Position numbers and translations under genes: made by a program
Part shown: positions 41,398-53,329 of the stretch, one piece after another
How positions within the stretch are numbered: position 1 is the stretch's first letter
Layout: every line of letters begins with the position of its first letter
Source of the DNA: Clytia hemisphaerica
Taxonomy: Eukaryota; Cnidaria; Hydrozoa; Leptothecata; Clytiidae
DNA: 64,000 nt
Assembly (NCBI GenBank): GCA_902728285.1
Contig: CACVBU010000367.1
Span: forward strand, 186,001 to 250,000
Direction of reading: 5' to 3'
Notes under the pieces: model-generated
Database searches by the model: none
Seen by the model: the letters and a program-made list of their open reading frames with translations, nothing else
Told to the model about the DNA's origin: nothing

Positions 41398-42732
41398 CTG
41401 CTTTTCTGATTATTTTGAGTTGGAAGGCACAAAATTGTTGGATTTTTGTAAATTCCATCCTTCACATGCAATCTTGACAATATTATCTCTGTTATATTTT
41501 GAATATGAATTTGCATAAAATATTGAAACATACAATTACCCTTACTTTTAGGTTTGCAGGAATCTGTTATATCTCCCTTAGTCATAAAAACAGAGATACC
41601 CCATTTAAAAAAGGGGGCAGTATGCCTGACTCATAGTTTGAAAATCCAGTTTTTCTGACTTTTTATTTTTGTCGATCTAACATGAACACAAGTTATTTGT
41701 GATTGTGGTCTAAATAATAAATCCAGCTATTTCCTGATTTTATTTTTAAAACAAAATAGATCAACTTTGAATTAAACCTGATAACAGATGTTCGTAATTT
41801 TCTTATGTGCACGGTAAACCTTTGAACAGCTCTGAAAGCACTTGAAAATTATACATCTGAGGAAAATAGTCCTCCCGCGAAAAATTTTATAACAAGAATC
41901 TTGTTATGCGTCGGAAAATTAAAACGCATACAGCGCCCTATTCATAAACACAATAACGCAACCTTGTTGGTATTCCTAGTCCTTAATAGTCTCCAAGAAA
42001 ACAAGATTGCATATTCGTCAGATTGTTTGTTTTCACCCATCCCTTTAGGGGATATCTTCATTTCGCGTCCTCGTTGGGTCTAAAAAGTGAGTCGGTCAGT
42101 CGGTCGGTCGGTCGGTAGTAAAAATTTTCGAGTTTACATAATGACCTAAAATGGTACATGTAATGATAAAAAAGTCAAAATGACCGCCAATACGCTAGAA
42201 ATCGCTCACAAAAATTGGCATTAAAACTTTTGAACAAAGGAAACGTCAAGGACGAAAAATTTACCGACTCACCGACTCAATTCTACTCAATTTTTGAGAG
42301 TCGGTTGGGCGACGCGAAACGCAGATATTTGTGATTGCCGCCTTTGGAGCTTAAGCGTAAAACGTGGTGGCCAGAAAATAATAACAATCTGATCTCAGGT
42401 TACTTTGAATAAAATCACTTACAGCCCTTTTCAACAGAATCTTTTTACCAATGACCAACCCACTTTTTCAAAATCGAATTATGAGGAACCAAACAATCTT
42501 TTAGGAGCGGCCTCTCACAATGTTTTCAAAAATATTACTGATTGATTTTTCTGGATGAACTTTTAGTTAATAATATGTCAGTCTGTTGATACAGATAGTT
42601 TGAGCTGGTTTAACAAGTTCGATTGGTTTGAAAAGTTTGATTGGTTCGACAAGTTCAATTGGTTCGACCAAGTTCGATTATTAAATCGGGTCTGGTCTAA
42701 ACTAAGTCAGAAAAGCTACTATTTTCAGTCCG
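41398..42732. other. No gene; a small inverted repeat and GGTTCGA runs
   Basis: 42,061-42,322 has TTTCGCGTCCTCGTTGGG and GAGTCGGTCAGTCGG mirrored at the right (CCGACTCACCGACTC, GGGCGACGCGAAA), with (GGTC)n in the left arm. 42,600-42,680 has diverged AAGTTCGATTGGTTCGAC repeats that recur at about 50,265-50,335. Confidence 0.45.
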
Positions 42733-43490
42733 TAGCGACCGTAGTACAGTGGTAGAGCATCCGGCTACGGTTCGCAAGGTTGTCGGTTCAACCCCCAGCC
42801 GGGTCATACCAAAGATTCCCAAAATAGTACTTGATGCCTCTCTGCTTGATGCTCAGCAACTAAGCCAGACCCCCGCGCTCGATAGGATCGATCATCGGAA
42901 CGGCTCGATGACGGATCGATATGTGATCGATGGATTACTTATCGATCCGGATAGGAGATCGATGGAAGATTCAGCCATTAAAAAGTCTTGAGTATCGATC
43001 CTTCGTTGATCCATTATCGAGCTAGTATTTCAATCGAGTATATCGATTCGTCATCGATCGTTAATCGATTCGTCAACGATTATAAATCGATTATGCATCG
43101 ATGACGAATCGATTAACGATCGATGACGAATCGTTATACTCAATAGAGTCGATAGGGTCGATAAGATCGATGATAGATCGATGATAGATCGATGATAGAT
43201 CGATAACTAATCATAAGCTTAAAAAAATCTTGAGTATCGATCCTCTATCGATCTCCTATCCGGATCGATAAGTAATCCATCGATCACATATCGATCCGTC
43301 ATCGAGCCGTTCCGATGATCGATCCTATCGAGCGCGGGGGTCTGGACTTAAGAGAAGGATCAAGGGTAAGTGGAGAAATCCAGGGAGAAAGAGTGGCGCC
43401 CTCCCCTACCTTCGGGTAGATAGCTATCGAAAGAGGAGCCTTCGGGTCGCCTCCGGACTGCGGTCGCAGACTTACTTACTTATTTTCAGT
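42733..43490 (+). mobile_element. tRNA-derived SINE split by a palindrome
   Basis: The head has a Pol III A-box-like TAGTACAGTGGTAGAGCATC and a B-box-like GGTTCAACCCC 35-40 bases later, as in tRNA genes. The acceptor stem does not pair well, so this is a SINE promoter rather than a functional tRNA. After 42,864 the SINE is interrupted; it resumes at 43,346 (ACTTAAGAGAAGG) and ends in an ACTTACTTACTTA tail. Confidence 0.6.
42865..43345. mobile_element. 481-bp ATCGAT-rich palindromic element
   Basis: The outer 100 bases at each end are essentially perfect inverted copies (CCAGACCCCCGCGCTCGATA ... ending GCGCGGGGGTCTGG). The interior also folds on itself through dense ATCGAT and GATCGATGA modules (for example TCGATTAACGATCGATGA). 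The whole could form a single long hairpin. It sits within a SINE. Confidence 0.8.
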
Positions 43491-43584
43491 CCTAGCATTA
43501 TGAAAAACTATCCCAATTTGCTTCAAAGTTACACATGAACTTTATCCTATTATATTTTATTGAATTCCAAGATCAGTGTATTTG

Positions 43585-44385
43585 GGGTTGGTCTAAAAAG
43601 CAGGGTAGCCAATGGGGTAGCCAATTGGGCTAGGTTATGGGGTACCTCTTTTTGCCTAAACTTTTGAAATCTGAAACCTGTTTTCATGTGGAAATAAGTA
43701 TACAACATCTTGTTAATGATTACATGTAATAAAATTTAAGATTCCTTTCGAACTTCAGCCACAATAGCCTTTTTTCCAAAGGTACTAAACTTTGTTACTT
43801 CTCAAGAGACCTGGCGCCATTTTGTCTTCCTTCTTGGCTTCGTTTGAAAATTTACAGACCCGAATAAAAAATATATACAAAACAGTTTTTAATATTTTAG
43901 ATTTAGATTTTATTTATGTTTTTAATTGTTATTTCCGTGAAGCTGTAATTCGATGATAATAGCTTTGAAATCGCCTTTGGGCCATATGATCTCTAATCTT
44001 GTCATATCTTAACAATCCTTTGTTATTGAATCTATTGTTTAATTTATATCATGTTTAGATGTTTCAAACAATTAATTCCTTTCAAAATTTTTTAATATGG
44101 CAGCTTATAATAGATACAAAAAGTCTTTTGAAATAGCTCTATTATAATGAAGCTCTATTTCTTACTCCTCGTGCATTAACACGTGGTAATTTATATCTTT
44201 GTTTATCTTTGTAATCATACATGATCAATCTAAGTATCAATCAGATTCATGCTCCCTGGTCAGTAAAATGTGGTTCTATGCATTCATTTTCGGTATTTCT
44301 ATTCTGGTCTGTAAAATATTTAGGTACCCCACAACCTAGCCCAATTGGCTACCCCAATTGGCTACCCTGCTTTTTAGACCAACCC
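43585..44385. mobile_element. TIR element with exact 9-bp target duplication
   Basis: The 801-bp element begins GGGTTGGTCTAAAAAGCAGG, has inner modules GGTAGCCAATTGGG, and ends with the inverse. GTGTATTTG flanks it at 43,576-43,584 and 44,386-44,394. No coding capacity; the 90-codon frame at its right end crosses the border. Confidence 0.85.
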
Positions 44386-44797
44386 GTGTATTTGATAAAA
44401 ATTTGTGTAGAGTTTGAAAAATCACAAAGTCCACTTTTGTCAAAACCAACAAAAAGTCAGAGAAGTTCATTTTCAGACCTATATAGATCATGAAAAACTG
44501 TCCCAATTTGCTTCAAACGTACAATGAACCTTGTTTAGTATATTTCATTAGATTCATATCAAGAATCAATGTGTTTGGTAAAAATCTACTATAAAGTAAA
44601 GAGATGAGAGTTTGAAAAGTCAAAAAGCCAAGACCATTGCCCATTTTTTTAAGCTAGCATTATACACAAACAAGATGTAAAGAAGACAAAAAATGATCAT
44701 CCAAACCAACAGGGTAAAATTTCACATTTACTATAAACCAATATCATCCAAAAAATTCCCACATCAAAAATGGTCTCAAAAACGAACCCGCGTGTAG

Positions 44798-45787
44798 CGG
44801 TTAGTGTAAAACGCAGGTCACAGGTCACAGGTCACAGGTCACAGGTCACAAGTTACAGGTCACAGGTCACAGGTCAACAAAGTGCAGACCGGAAAAAAAA
44901 GATAATAAGATCATAACATATACATAACATAACATCAATACATAACGCATTAAATTACAAAAAAGTAATACATGTTATTTAGATATTATAAAATGACAAT
45001 AGAATAACAACCTAGTGACACTTACTTACAAAAATAATGACAAAATCATAAAATATAATGCCTAACAAGACAAAAACACGAAAAATATTTATAATACAGA
45101 ATGTGATGTTGATAGTGTGAATGGATATAAAACGGCACCAATCAGAAGCTTGTGTATGCTGCACGCATCCCCTAAATTAGTTTTTGATATATCACCAATC
45201 AGAAGCTTGTGAGGTCCCTAAGAGAGTGGTTTTAGAAGGATGAAACTAATTAATCATTCAATTGTTATTTTAATGACTTAATGACAATTTTTGACAAAAA
45301 TATTGACAGAATCACAAAATATCATGTCTTGCAAGAGAAAAACACCAAAAATCTTTAGCATACCGAATGTGATGATAACAATATGGCTGGATATAAGATT
45401 ACACCAATCAGAAGCTCGTGAGTTCTCTGAGAAGGTAGTTTTAGAGCGATGTGTTTTATTATATGTAACCATCATATAACATTACAAACATTACAATATG
45501 TAATATACCTGTTATACGTATAATATGTTTTCAAATATTTTCTGGTCTACGTTATACACGGCACAAACTGCGAAAGATCGATAAAAGCACATGGTTAAAT
45601 TTTGATGTTTGAAATGGTTTTATATGGATGAAATTGCTTGAGAATTATGTTTTTGATAATTCTTTGTGTTTTCCAAACATTTTCCTCTGCAATGACATTG
45701 ATTAGAGTCAACCTGTCATCACTGACCTGTGACCTGTGACCTGCGACCTGTGACCTGTGACCTGTGACCTGCGTTTTACACTAACCG
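44798..45787. mobile_element. CGGTTAGTG element, copy 2
   Basis: This 990-bp copy has the same ends and interior as 40,244-41,388 and its own exact flanks CGCGTGTAG at 44,789-44,797 and 45,788-45,796. The two copies therefore inserted independently. Relative to copy 1 it has one internal block fewer and carries an extra insert at 45,155-45,211. Confidence 0.85.
45136..45211. repeat. MITE-end fragment between 19-bp direct repeats
   Basis: CACCAATCAGAAGCTTGTG occurs at 45,136-45,154 and 45,193-45,211. Between them are 38 bases (TATGCTGCACGCATCCCCTA...) matching one end of the 1,371-1,853 MITE. Copy 1 has the site once and no insert. Confidence 0.75.
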
Positions 45788-45964
45788 CGCGTGTAGCACG
45801 CAAATCGTGTCCTTGAAAAAGTGGGTTAAGGTGAAGTAAGTAAAGAAGCAATCTGATTGGCTGATAAAGAACTGGTCATTCAGGCTAAAAATGTTCACGG
45901 GCTAGTTTCATCATCAGGCTTGACTCTCTCAGCCTAGATTCTTCATTTTTTTATGGGAAAAATA

Positions 45965-46970
45965 AATTTTAAAATAGTAAGACAGAATCTTGTGTTCTCC
46001 GTGTTCTTGTGTCTACCGCAATGGGAAAAATAAATTCTAAAATATAAAGCTGAATCTTGTGTTCTTGTGTCTCCACGATGGGTCCACGATGGCAAAAATA
46101 AATTCTAAAATAGTAAGACTGAATCTTGTGTTCTCTGTGTTCTTGTGTCCACCACGATGGGAAAAATGAATTCTAAAATAGTAAGACTGAATCTTGTGTT
46201 CTCTGTGTTCTTGTGTCCACCACGATGGGAAAAAATAAAATCTAAAATAGTAAAGCTTGTGTTCTCTGTGTTCTTGTGTCCACTGCAATGGGAAAAATAA
46301 ATTCTAAAATAGTAAGACTGAATCTTGTGTTCTCTGTGTTCTTGTGTCCACCACGATGGGAAAAAATAAAATCTAAAATAGTAAAGCTTGTGTTCTCTGT
46401 GTTCTTGTGTCCACTGCAATGGGAAAAATAAATTCTAAAATAGTAAGTCTGAATCTTGTGTTCTCTGTGTTCTTGTGTCCACCACGATGGAAAAAATGAA
46501 TTCTAAAATAGTAAGACTGAATCTTGTGTCCTCTGTGTTCTTGTGTTCACCACGATGGCAAAAATAAATTCTAAAATAGTAAGACTGAATCTTGTGTTCT
46601 CTGTGTTCTTGTGTCCACCACGATGGGAAAAATAAATTCTAAAATAGTAAGACTGAATCTTGTGTTCTCTGTGTTCTTGTGTCCACCACGATGGGAAAAA
46701 AATAAATTCTAAAATAGTAAGACTGAATCTTGTGTTCTCTGTGTTCTTGTGTCCACCACGATGGGAAAAAATAAAATCTAAAATAGTAAAGCTGAATCTT
46801 GTGTTCTCTGTGTTCTTGTGTCCACTGCAATGGGAAAAATAAATTCTAAAATAGTAAGACTGAATCTTGTGTTCTCTGTGTTCTTGTGTCCACCACGATG
46901 GGAAAAATAAATTCTAAAATAGTAAGACTGAATCTTGTGTTCTCTGTGTTCTTGTGTCCACCACGATGGG
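45965..46970. repeat. Tandem array A, about 68-bp unit
   Basis: About 14 units of GAAAAATAAATTCTAAAATA, GTAAGACTGAATCTTG and TGTTCTCTGTGTTCTTGTGT. The outermost unit (TTCTCCGTG) is more diverged. Open minus-strand frames (THREH-type, 60-104 codons) come from the unit. Confidence 0.85.
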
Positions 46971-48105
46971 AACACAAGATTGGATTTGGATTTGGAAATT
47001 CTGCAATTGATAAAATCGGACACAAGAACACAGAGAACACAAGATTCGATTTGGGAATTCTGCAATTGATAAAATCAGACACAAGAACACAGAGAACACA
47101 AGATTGGATTTGGGAATTCTGCAATTGATAAAATCGGACACAAGAACACAGAGAACACAACATTGGATTTGGGAATTCTGTAATTGATAAAATCGGACAC
47201 AAGAACACAGAGAACACAAGATTGGATTTGGGAATTCTGTAATTGATAAAATCGGACACAAGAACACAGAGAACACAACATTGGATTTGGGAATTCTGCA
47301 ATTGATAAAATCGGACACAAGAACACAGAGAACACAACATTGGATTTGGGAATTCTGTAATTGATAAAATCGGACACAAGAACACAAGATTGGATTTGGG
47401 AATTCTGTAATTGATAAAATCGGACACAAGAACACAGAGAACACAAGATTGGATTTGGGAATTCTGCAATTGATAAAATCGGACACAAGAACACAGAGAA
47501 CACAACATTGGATTTGGGAATTCTGTAATTGATAAAATCGGACACAAGAACACAGAGAACACAAGATTGGATTTGGGAATTCTGCAATTGATAAAATCGG
47601 ACACAAGAACACAGAGAACACAACATTGGATTTGGGAATTCTGTAATTGATAAAATCGGACACAAGAACACAGAGAACACAAGATTTGGATTTGGGAACT
47701 CTGTTATTGATAAAATCGGACACAAGAACACAGAGAACACAAGATTTGGATTTGGAAATTCTGTAAGTGTAATTGATAAAATCGGACACAAGAACACAGA
47801 GAACACAAGATTGGATTTGGGAATTCTGCAATTGATAAAATCGGACACAAGAACACAGAGAACACAACATTGGATTTGGGAACTCTGTAATTGATAAAAT
47901 CGGACACAAGAACACAGAGAACACAAGATTTGGATTTGGAAATTCTGTAAGTGTAATTGATAAAATCGGACACAAGAACACACAGAACACAAGATTTGGA
48001 TTTGGAAATTCTGTAATTGATAAAATCGGACACAAGAACACGGAGAACACAAGATTCAGTACCATTTTATTTAAAATTTATTTTTGCCATCGCGGACACA
48101 AGAAC
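46971..48105. repeat. Tandem array B, 59-bp unit, opposite orientation
   Basis: About 18 units of ATTGGATTTGGGAATTCTGC, AATTGATAAAATCGG and ACACAAGAACACAGAGAACA. The last part is the reverse complement of the shared motif of array A. With a 59-base period and no stop in any minus frame, a frame of up to 383 codons exists (...VFSVFLCPILSI...). A single A-type module (ATTTATTTTTGCCATCG) closes the array at 48,075. Confidence 0.85.
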
Positions 48106-48639
48106 ACGGAGAACACAAGACTATATTTACTTAATTCAAAAATCAAAAATTAATTTTTCATTCACGAAAAATAAAAATAAAAGAATAATGAATTAATATT
48201 ACATACTAAGACGCCCCCGTCTTTTACTCTCATTTAATTTCCAATCTCGGCACGTGCAAAACGCCCGTCCGCCCAATATCCACCCAATCAGCTTAAATTC
48301 ACTTTAATTGTCCTTTGACATTCAAAAAATAGTATTTAAAAATTATGAGTTTATAATAATTACAAAAAACAAAAAGATTGATACTTCATTAGTGAAATAT
48401 TCAATAAATTCCTGGTTTCAATTTTCAGTGGGCGTTCTTCTAGGGCTTCGTTTATCGCACAATTTTTGCGTCACACAAACTTTCTCGGCCGCTCGTAATA
48501 ATTATACATTGCCAAATTTGGTTCTCCATTGTCGAGTCAGGATCGATGGTGACGTCACCTAAGCATAAAAAAGAAAGGATTTCGTCAGTTTTATGCATAT
48601 ATTAATTTGATATTCTATTCGCCGCGCGAGCGCACTTTT
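48106..48639. other. No gene identified; possible regulatory motifs
   Basis: Locally higher G+C with CACGTG (48,251), CCAAT (48,286) and TGACGTCA (48,550), which could belong to a promoter, but no downstream exon was found. Confidence 0.3.
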
Positions 48640-49240
48640 CGTAGACTAGTCGAAAGCATCCAGCGAGGACCTTTTTTTAAACATCTGTTTCCCAGGCATA
48701 GCCTTCCTGGAAAATTTGATCTGTTGACCAAAAGTTTCAAAAATCTTATTCCTAGAAATGAAGATCTGTTTCTCCTCCAAACCTAAACTTTTAATCTCAA
48801 ATTATCTTCCCTAGAAAATCTGATCTGTTTCCACAATTTTCAGAATTAAAATTTTGATCTGTTCTCCCAAGCTTATAAAGAATAGAATATCTGTTTTCCT
48901 CTCCTGGAAATTTTCATCTGTTTCCCTTGCTTTTTGTGATTGATATCTGTTTTCCCCCAGAAAGTTCGATCTGTTTTCTGTTTCCAATGCACTATCATCT
49001 TTTTGGAAACAGATATCTGTATCCCAATATATTATGTCATCTCCTAGAATTATTGATCTGTTTCTCTCTCTGATGACGTCATCAGCTGGAGCAGGGAAAC
49101 AGATAGTTTTAAGGGAAAGGTCTCTCCTAGAAAATCGGATCTGTTTCCCTTTTTTTCAAAAAAAAGCTCTCTCCTGGCAATGGGAAACAGATATTTCGGA
49201 AAAATGGGCTCGTTGGCTGCTTCTGACTAGTCGGAGTACT
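48640..49240. mobile_element. TIR element made of GATCTGTTTCC repeats
   Basis: GACTAGTCGAAAGCATCCAG at the left is mirrored by CTGCTTCTGACTAGTCGG at the right. The interior is about a dozen degenerate units of CTAGAAAATCTGATCTGTTTCC. No coding sequence supported. Confidence 0.55.
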
Positions 49241-49724
49241 TTCTTTTACTCGCGGGATTGATGGTAACTTTTCATCTTCGTTATTTTTAAAATGAAGCAC
49301 AACCGAAAGAAAACGAAACTTCAGAAAGTTGCGTATTTCCAGTGAGTAAACGACTCTGACAATTAACAAAATTGATGATGATGATTTTTTTTCGGTCAGG
49401 CCTATGTCTCGTATTGGGGGTTCTAGTCTTGAGCCCAAAGCCTACGCAGGATTGCAGCGTTTGGGTAAACGAGACAAAACTCTAAAAAAGCTGGTGTTTT
49501 GACGCGCTTCCGTGCTCTCGAAATATCGCGGTTTGAGACGCACTGACTATGGCAAATGCAGCGTAAATTTACCTAGAACTAGAGGGGGTCGTCATGACTA
49601 ATTCGATTCAGAAGCCTTCATGAGTGTGGGTGGACGAACTAAAATCAGTCGCTTATAATAAGTGCCCTAATGAAAGTGCAAGCACGGAGTAGTTTTTACA
49701 TCGCATTAAACATCTTTACTCTGT
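49241..49724. other. No gene identified
   Basis: A minus-strand frame of 103 codons (49,127-49,438) overlaps the repeat to its left and shows no recognisable features. Confidence 0.35.
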
Positions 49725-50060
49725 TTGAAGCATTTTTTAATTGCTTTAAAAAATGTTACTCGAATCAAATATTCTTCAATCGCCTCAAATATTTTTCAAT
49801 CACCTCGAACAATTTCCGATCACCTCGAACTTTTTTCAACTACCTCGGACATTTTTCAATCGCATAGAACATCTTTTAATCGCATCGAACATCTTTTAAT
49901 CGCATCGAACATTTGCTGATCGCCTTGAACATTTTTTAATTGCCTCGAACATTTATTAATCGCTGTGAACATTTTTTAATCGCCTCGAACATTTTTTAAT
50001 CGACTCGAACATTTTTTAATCGCCTCGAACAATTTTTAGTTGCATGGAACATTTTATAAT
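49725..50060. repeat. 20-21-bp minisatellite
   Basis: About 15 diverged units of ATCGCCTCGAACATTTTTTA. Early units are 21 bases and keep the frame open briefly. Confidence 0.8.
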
Positions 50061-50837
50061 GGATTTACTGTTCAGAGTTAAAATTTGGTTTGTATGGAAA
50101 GGAGCTTGTAAAATGTGGGAAGTTTGATTAATAAACTTGGTTGAAGTATCAAAACAAAGTTGTTGTTGAAAAGTAAGTGAAAATACAGTCCAGAAAATCA
50201 ACGTCCCATGTTGCGACCACTTGTTCCAAGTTAAAGCAGTTGACGGTAATTGGCCAACCAGCCAACAAAGTTCGATTAAAAGTTTGATGAAGTTCGATTA
50301 AAAATACCGTTCGATTGGTTCAATTAATTCGTCTGGAATATACACAAGCCATCATGTCAGCAGTCAGGCTCAGTCCTGCTCAGTCAGGGTACACAAGATT
50401 CATATTCCCTGCCCTATCATAGTTTGCAGACGTTAGCAGGTATGGCAGAAATTTTTGAGATCTCAGGGGGCGGAGATTGCTCACTTTGCAAGGGCAAAAT
50501 CATTGAAAACTAGGTAATTTCACAAGTCTTTCTGGCTTTTTTGTGGTGGAAATAGATCTAACTAGCTAAGTAAGAAAGGGCCAAGGGGGATAGTTTTGAT
50601 TGATGTTGGAAATTTTCCTTGAGGGTGACCAATCCCATTTTTCAACCATCTTACCTTAAAATGATGCAAACCAACATAATCACAGTTGTTGAAAGAGTTA
50701 AAATCCCCATATATACTGACCAGCAAACAAAAAGCATTAAGTAGAAAACCAATCCAATCCATTCATTGCAAACAATCATCCACTTCCACAACAAATTTTT
50801 TTGAAAACTAGTGTCTCGTGCTCTCGCCACATAAATC
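50061..50837. other. No gene identified
   Basis: AT-rich sequence with a few TTCGATT modules near 50,265-50,335; nothing else. Confidence 0.4.
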
Positions 50838-51050
50838 TAGCGTGCCATCCGAATTTCGGCGTGCCATACGAATTTTGGCGTGCCATCCGAATTTCGGCGT
50901 GCCATCCGAATTTTGGCGTGCCATTCAAATTTCGGCGTGCCATCCGAATTTTGGCGTGCCATCCGAATTTCGGCGTGCCATCCGAATTTTGGCGTGCCAT
51001 CCGAATTTCGGCGTGCCATCCGAATTTTGGCGTGCTCGTCCGAATTTTTA
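50838..51050. repeat. 19-bp minisatellite, GGCGTGCCATCCGAATTT
   Basis: Eleven units alternate TTTCGG and TTTTGG, giving a 38-bp higher-order period. The frames on both strands (88-116 codons) follow from the repeat. The same motif, inverted, is at 55,843-56,120. Confidence 0.85.
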
Positions 51051-51369
51051 CCGAAATTTCTGTAAAGCTTGGGGGAGAAGATGACACAACTTGGACCCCC
51101 CCCCAATATGGACCCCATTGTGGACCCCAATATGGACTCCCTCAAAATTAGTGGGAAAGCATTTTCAAGGTTATTTTATGTAATGACACTTAAGTTATTT
51201 TTTTTTTATTTTTATTAAATTCTCCTTAACCACCAAACAATTTGGTATACATCAGTATATATAACTAAACAATATCCTCTACTTTAGGCTATATAACAAA
51301 ATTTACACTTTCGTTTTTGATTAAAAATAAAAGCAACAGTAATATACGAAATGATATAGGGCACTGAAA

Positions 51370-51904
51370 TTTAAGAAGAACGGGATATCCGCTATGCTCT
51401 ATGGAGGAGAGACCGATCTTGTCAGCGGGGCCTATCCGATGTTCGAAAGCGGTCTTGCCTCCAAAGGCCTAAGTGCGGACCCCACAATAGCCGAGCGGCG
51501 ACGAAAAGAGCCATGGACTTGGAGTTGAGATTTTGTTCGGACCTAGACGGACAGAAGACAAGGATTTGTAAACAAACCACAAAATCAAAAACAAGCGATT
51601 ATTGGAGTGATGTATAGTGCATAGTGGTTGGAAGCTAGATTTAGTAGGGCTTGGTCCTCAAGGTTTTAGGGTCGTATAAATAAAATATTAATTATTATCA
51701 TTATATCCATATTAAAAAGTATGTTTTTGAATTTCGACCACCATATGAAGGACAGAGCAAGGCTAGGCTAAACTAAGGAATTGAGGTTTCAAAAATTGTG
51801 GTTTCCTCTGTTTAAAGAGTCTCCCCGATATTATGATTTGACTAGAGCTAAAAGACATGAGAGTAGACTGAGAGCTAGCTGATTTTGGATAAGTTTCAGT
51901 CCAG

Positions 51905-51937
<33 letters not shown>
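51370..51937 (+). mobile_element. Possible retroelement 3' part with poly(A)
   Basis: A higher-G+C stretch (51,380-51,640) is followed by AATAAAATATTAATTATTAT at 51,678 and, later, by a 31-base A run at 51,907-51,937. This fits the 3' end of a plus-strand retroposon, but I do not recognise the family and the two tails may belong to separate insertions. Confidence 0.35.
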
Positions 51938-51938
<1 letters not shown>

Positions 51939-52425
51939 CGCTCACAAGAAGATGGTATGTTATATATGGAATTTCTGAGGTCCAGATCTATATATTTTTA
52001 CCTACGAATATTTGATTCTAATAAATTTTTTAATTCAATATGACTCTTGGAGTCCCAGTTCCTGAGAATTTCTGAGAGTTCCGAGCGTTTACTTTCATCA
52101 AGATGTGTTTCATTTTTCAGTTCGATTTTTCCACCAAGGAGTACATAAATCATATCAATGTTCTCTTCCAGCGTGATGTTGAATGTCGACTGTAATGTTG
52201 AGAAATATCTGTTTTTTGTTGACAACAGGGCCAAAAGGTATCTCCGCGTTGTTTTGTTCTTCATGAGGTGTTGGAGAAATTTGATTTTCCTTTTTTTAAC
52301 GTTGAACGACACATCAGACAAGTTGAAATATTTGTTTTTAAGTCGTTTCTGGAATGTTTAGAGATCCCCCACAGTGCTTTCAACGAATTTCTACATTGTT
52401 GGTTCAATAATGTCTCGAAATATTT

Positions 52426-53329
52426 CGGTTTGTGTAATTTACGATGCACGATCCAACGATTCACGATGCGCGATGCACGATCCATGCATATATTATGTTA
52501 ATTATTCTAATTATGCATTAATAGGTTTTAGTAATCACATATTTTACTTCCTTCTTTTGTATTCCTGGAGAATCAATGTAAAGTATGCGTGTATAAATTT
52601 TAACCTCAACAATCAAATCAAATCAAAACATGCCCATGCTTTGAATTGAATATCTTGTAACCTTTTTGCTTTCTTTCTTTAAAAAAAAAACGTTTCTCCG
52701 ATTAAACCAACCAAATGCATTGGATTGAGACAGGGTTATAAACAAAAATTTACAATGTTGTGGTAAAGTAGGGGAAGACGTTTAGCGCGTGTATAAACTC
52801 ACCTTTTTTGAGAAAGATCAAATAAAATGAATTAACTTGATCATCAAACAGAGAAAAAATCAAATAGATAAAAACACCAGTTGTCATTCTGTTGGTAAAA
52901 GGCTTTTATAAGAACATGCCAAAAGTAATGTAGCCAATGATTCCTTATTAACCTTATTCACTGTTCTTAAAAAAATAATAAACGTACAAAAATGAGTTTT
53001 CTTTTAATAAATTTTTCGCGCCAAAACTTTTCTATGACGTCAAGGCTTTTTCTTTCATTTTAAAAAGAAACTCTTGCTATCAATTTTTGGTTTTTCCACA
53101 CAGGAGATATAAGTTATTTTAATCATTCTGATTATATTATTAGATTAAATTATTTCCCCTTCTTTTTTTAATTTTTTTTCGTTATTGTTATATGATGTTT
53201 GTAGCTAGCATTATGAAAACTTATTTGTGCATAATTAAAATAATTAACATAAATCGACATAAATCATGCATGGATCGTGCATCGTGCATCGTGAATCGTT
53301 GGATCGCGCATCGTAAATTACACAAACCG
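52426..53329. mobile_element. TIR element inserted in the LINE, exact 9-bp duplication
   Basis: This 904-bp element begins CGGTTTGTGTAATTTACGAT and has GCACGATCC modules, and ends with the inverse. GAAATATTT flanks it at 52,417-52,425 and 53,330-53,338. Removing it rejoins the LINE frame as FNKY|FETLLNQ. No coding capacity. Confidence 0.85.

Noticed and set aside
42733..42810. Functional tRNA gene
   Set aside because: A- and B-box-like motifs are present, but the acceptor stem pairs poorly and the sequence runs on into a SINE body.
46846..48065. Long minus-strand open frames of 278-383 codons as a gene
   Set aside because: They coincide exactly with the 59-bp tandem array, continue in all phases, and have no non-repeat sequence or splice sites.
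50801..51151. Frames of 88-116 codons on both strands
   Set aside because: Products of the 19-bp minisatellite.
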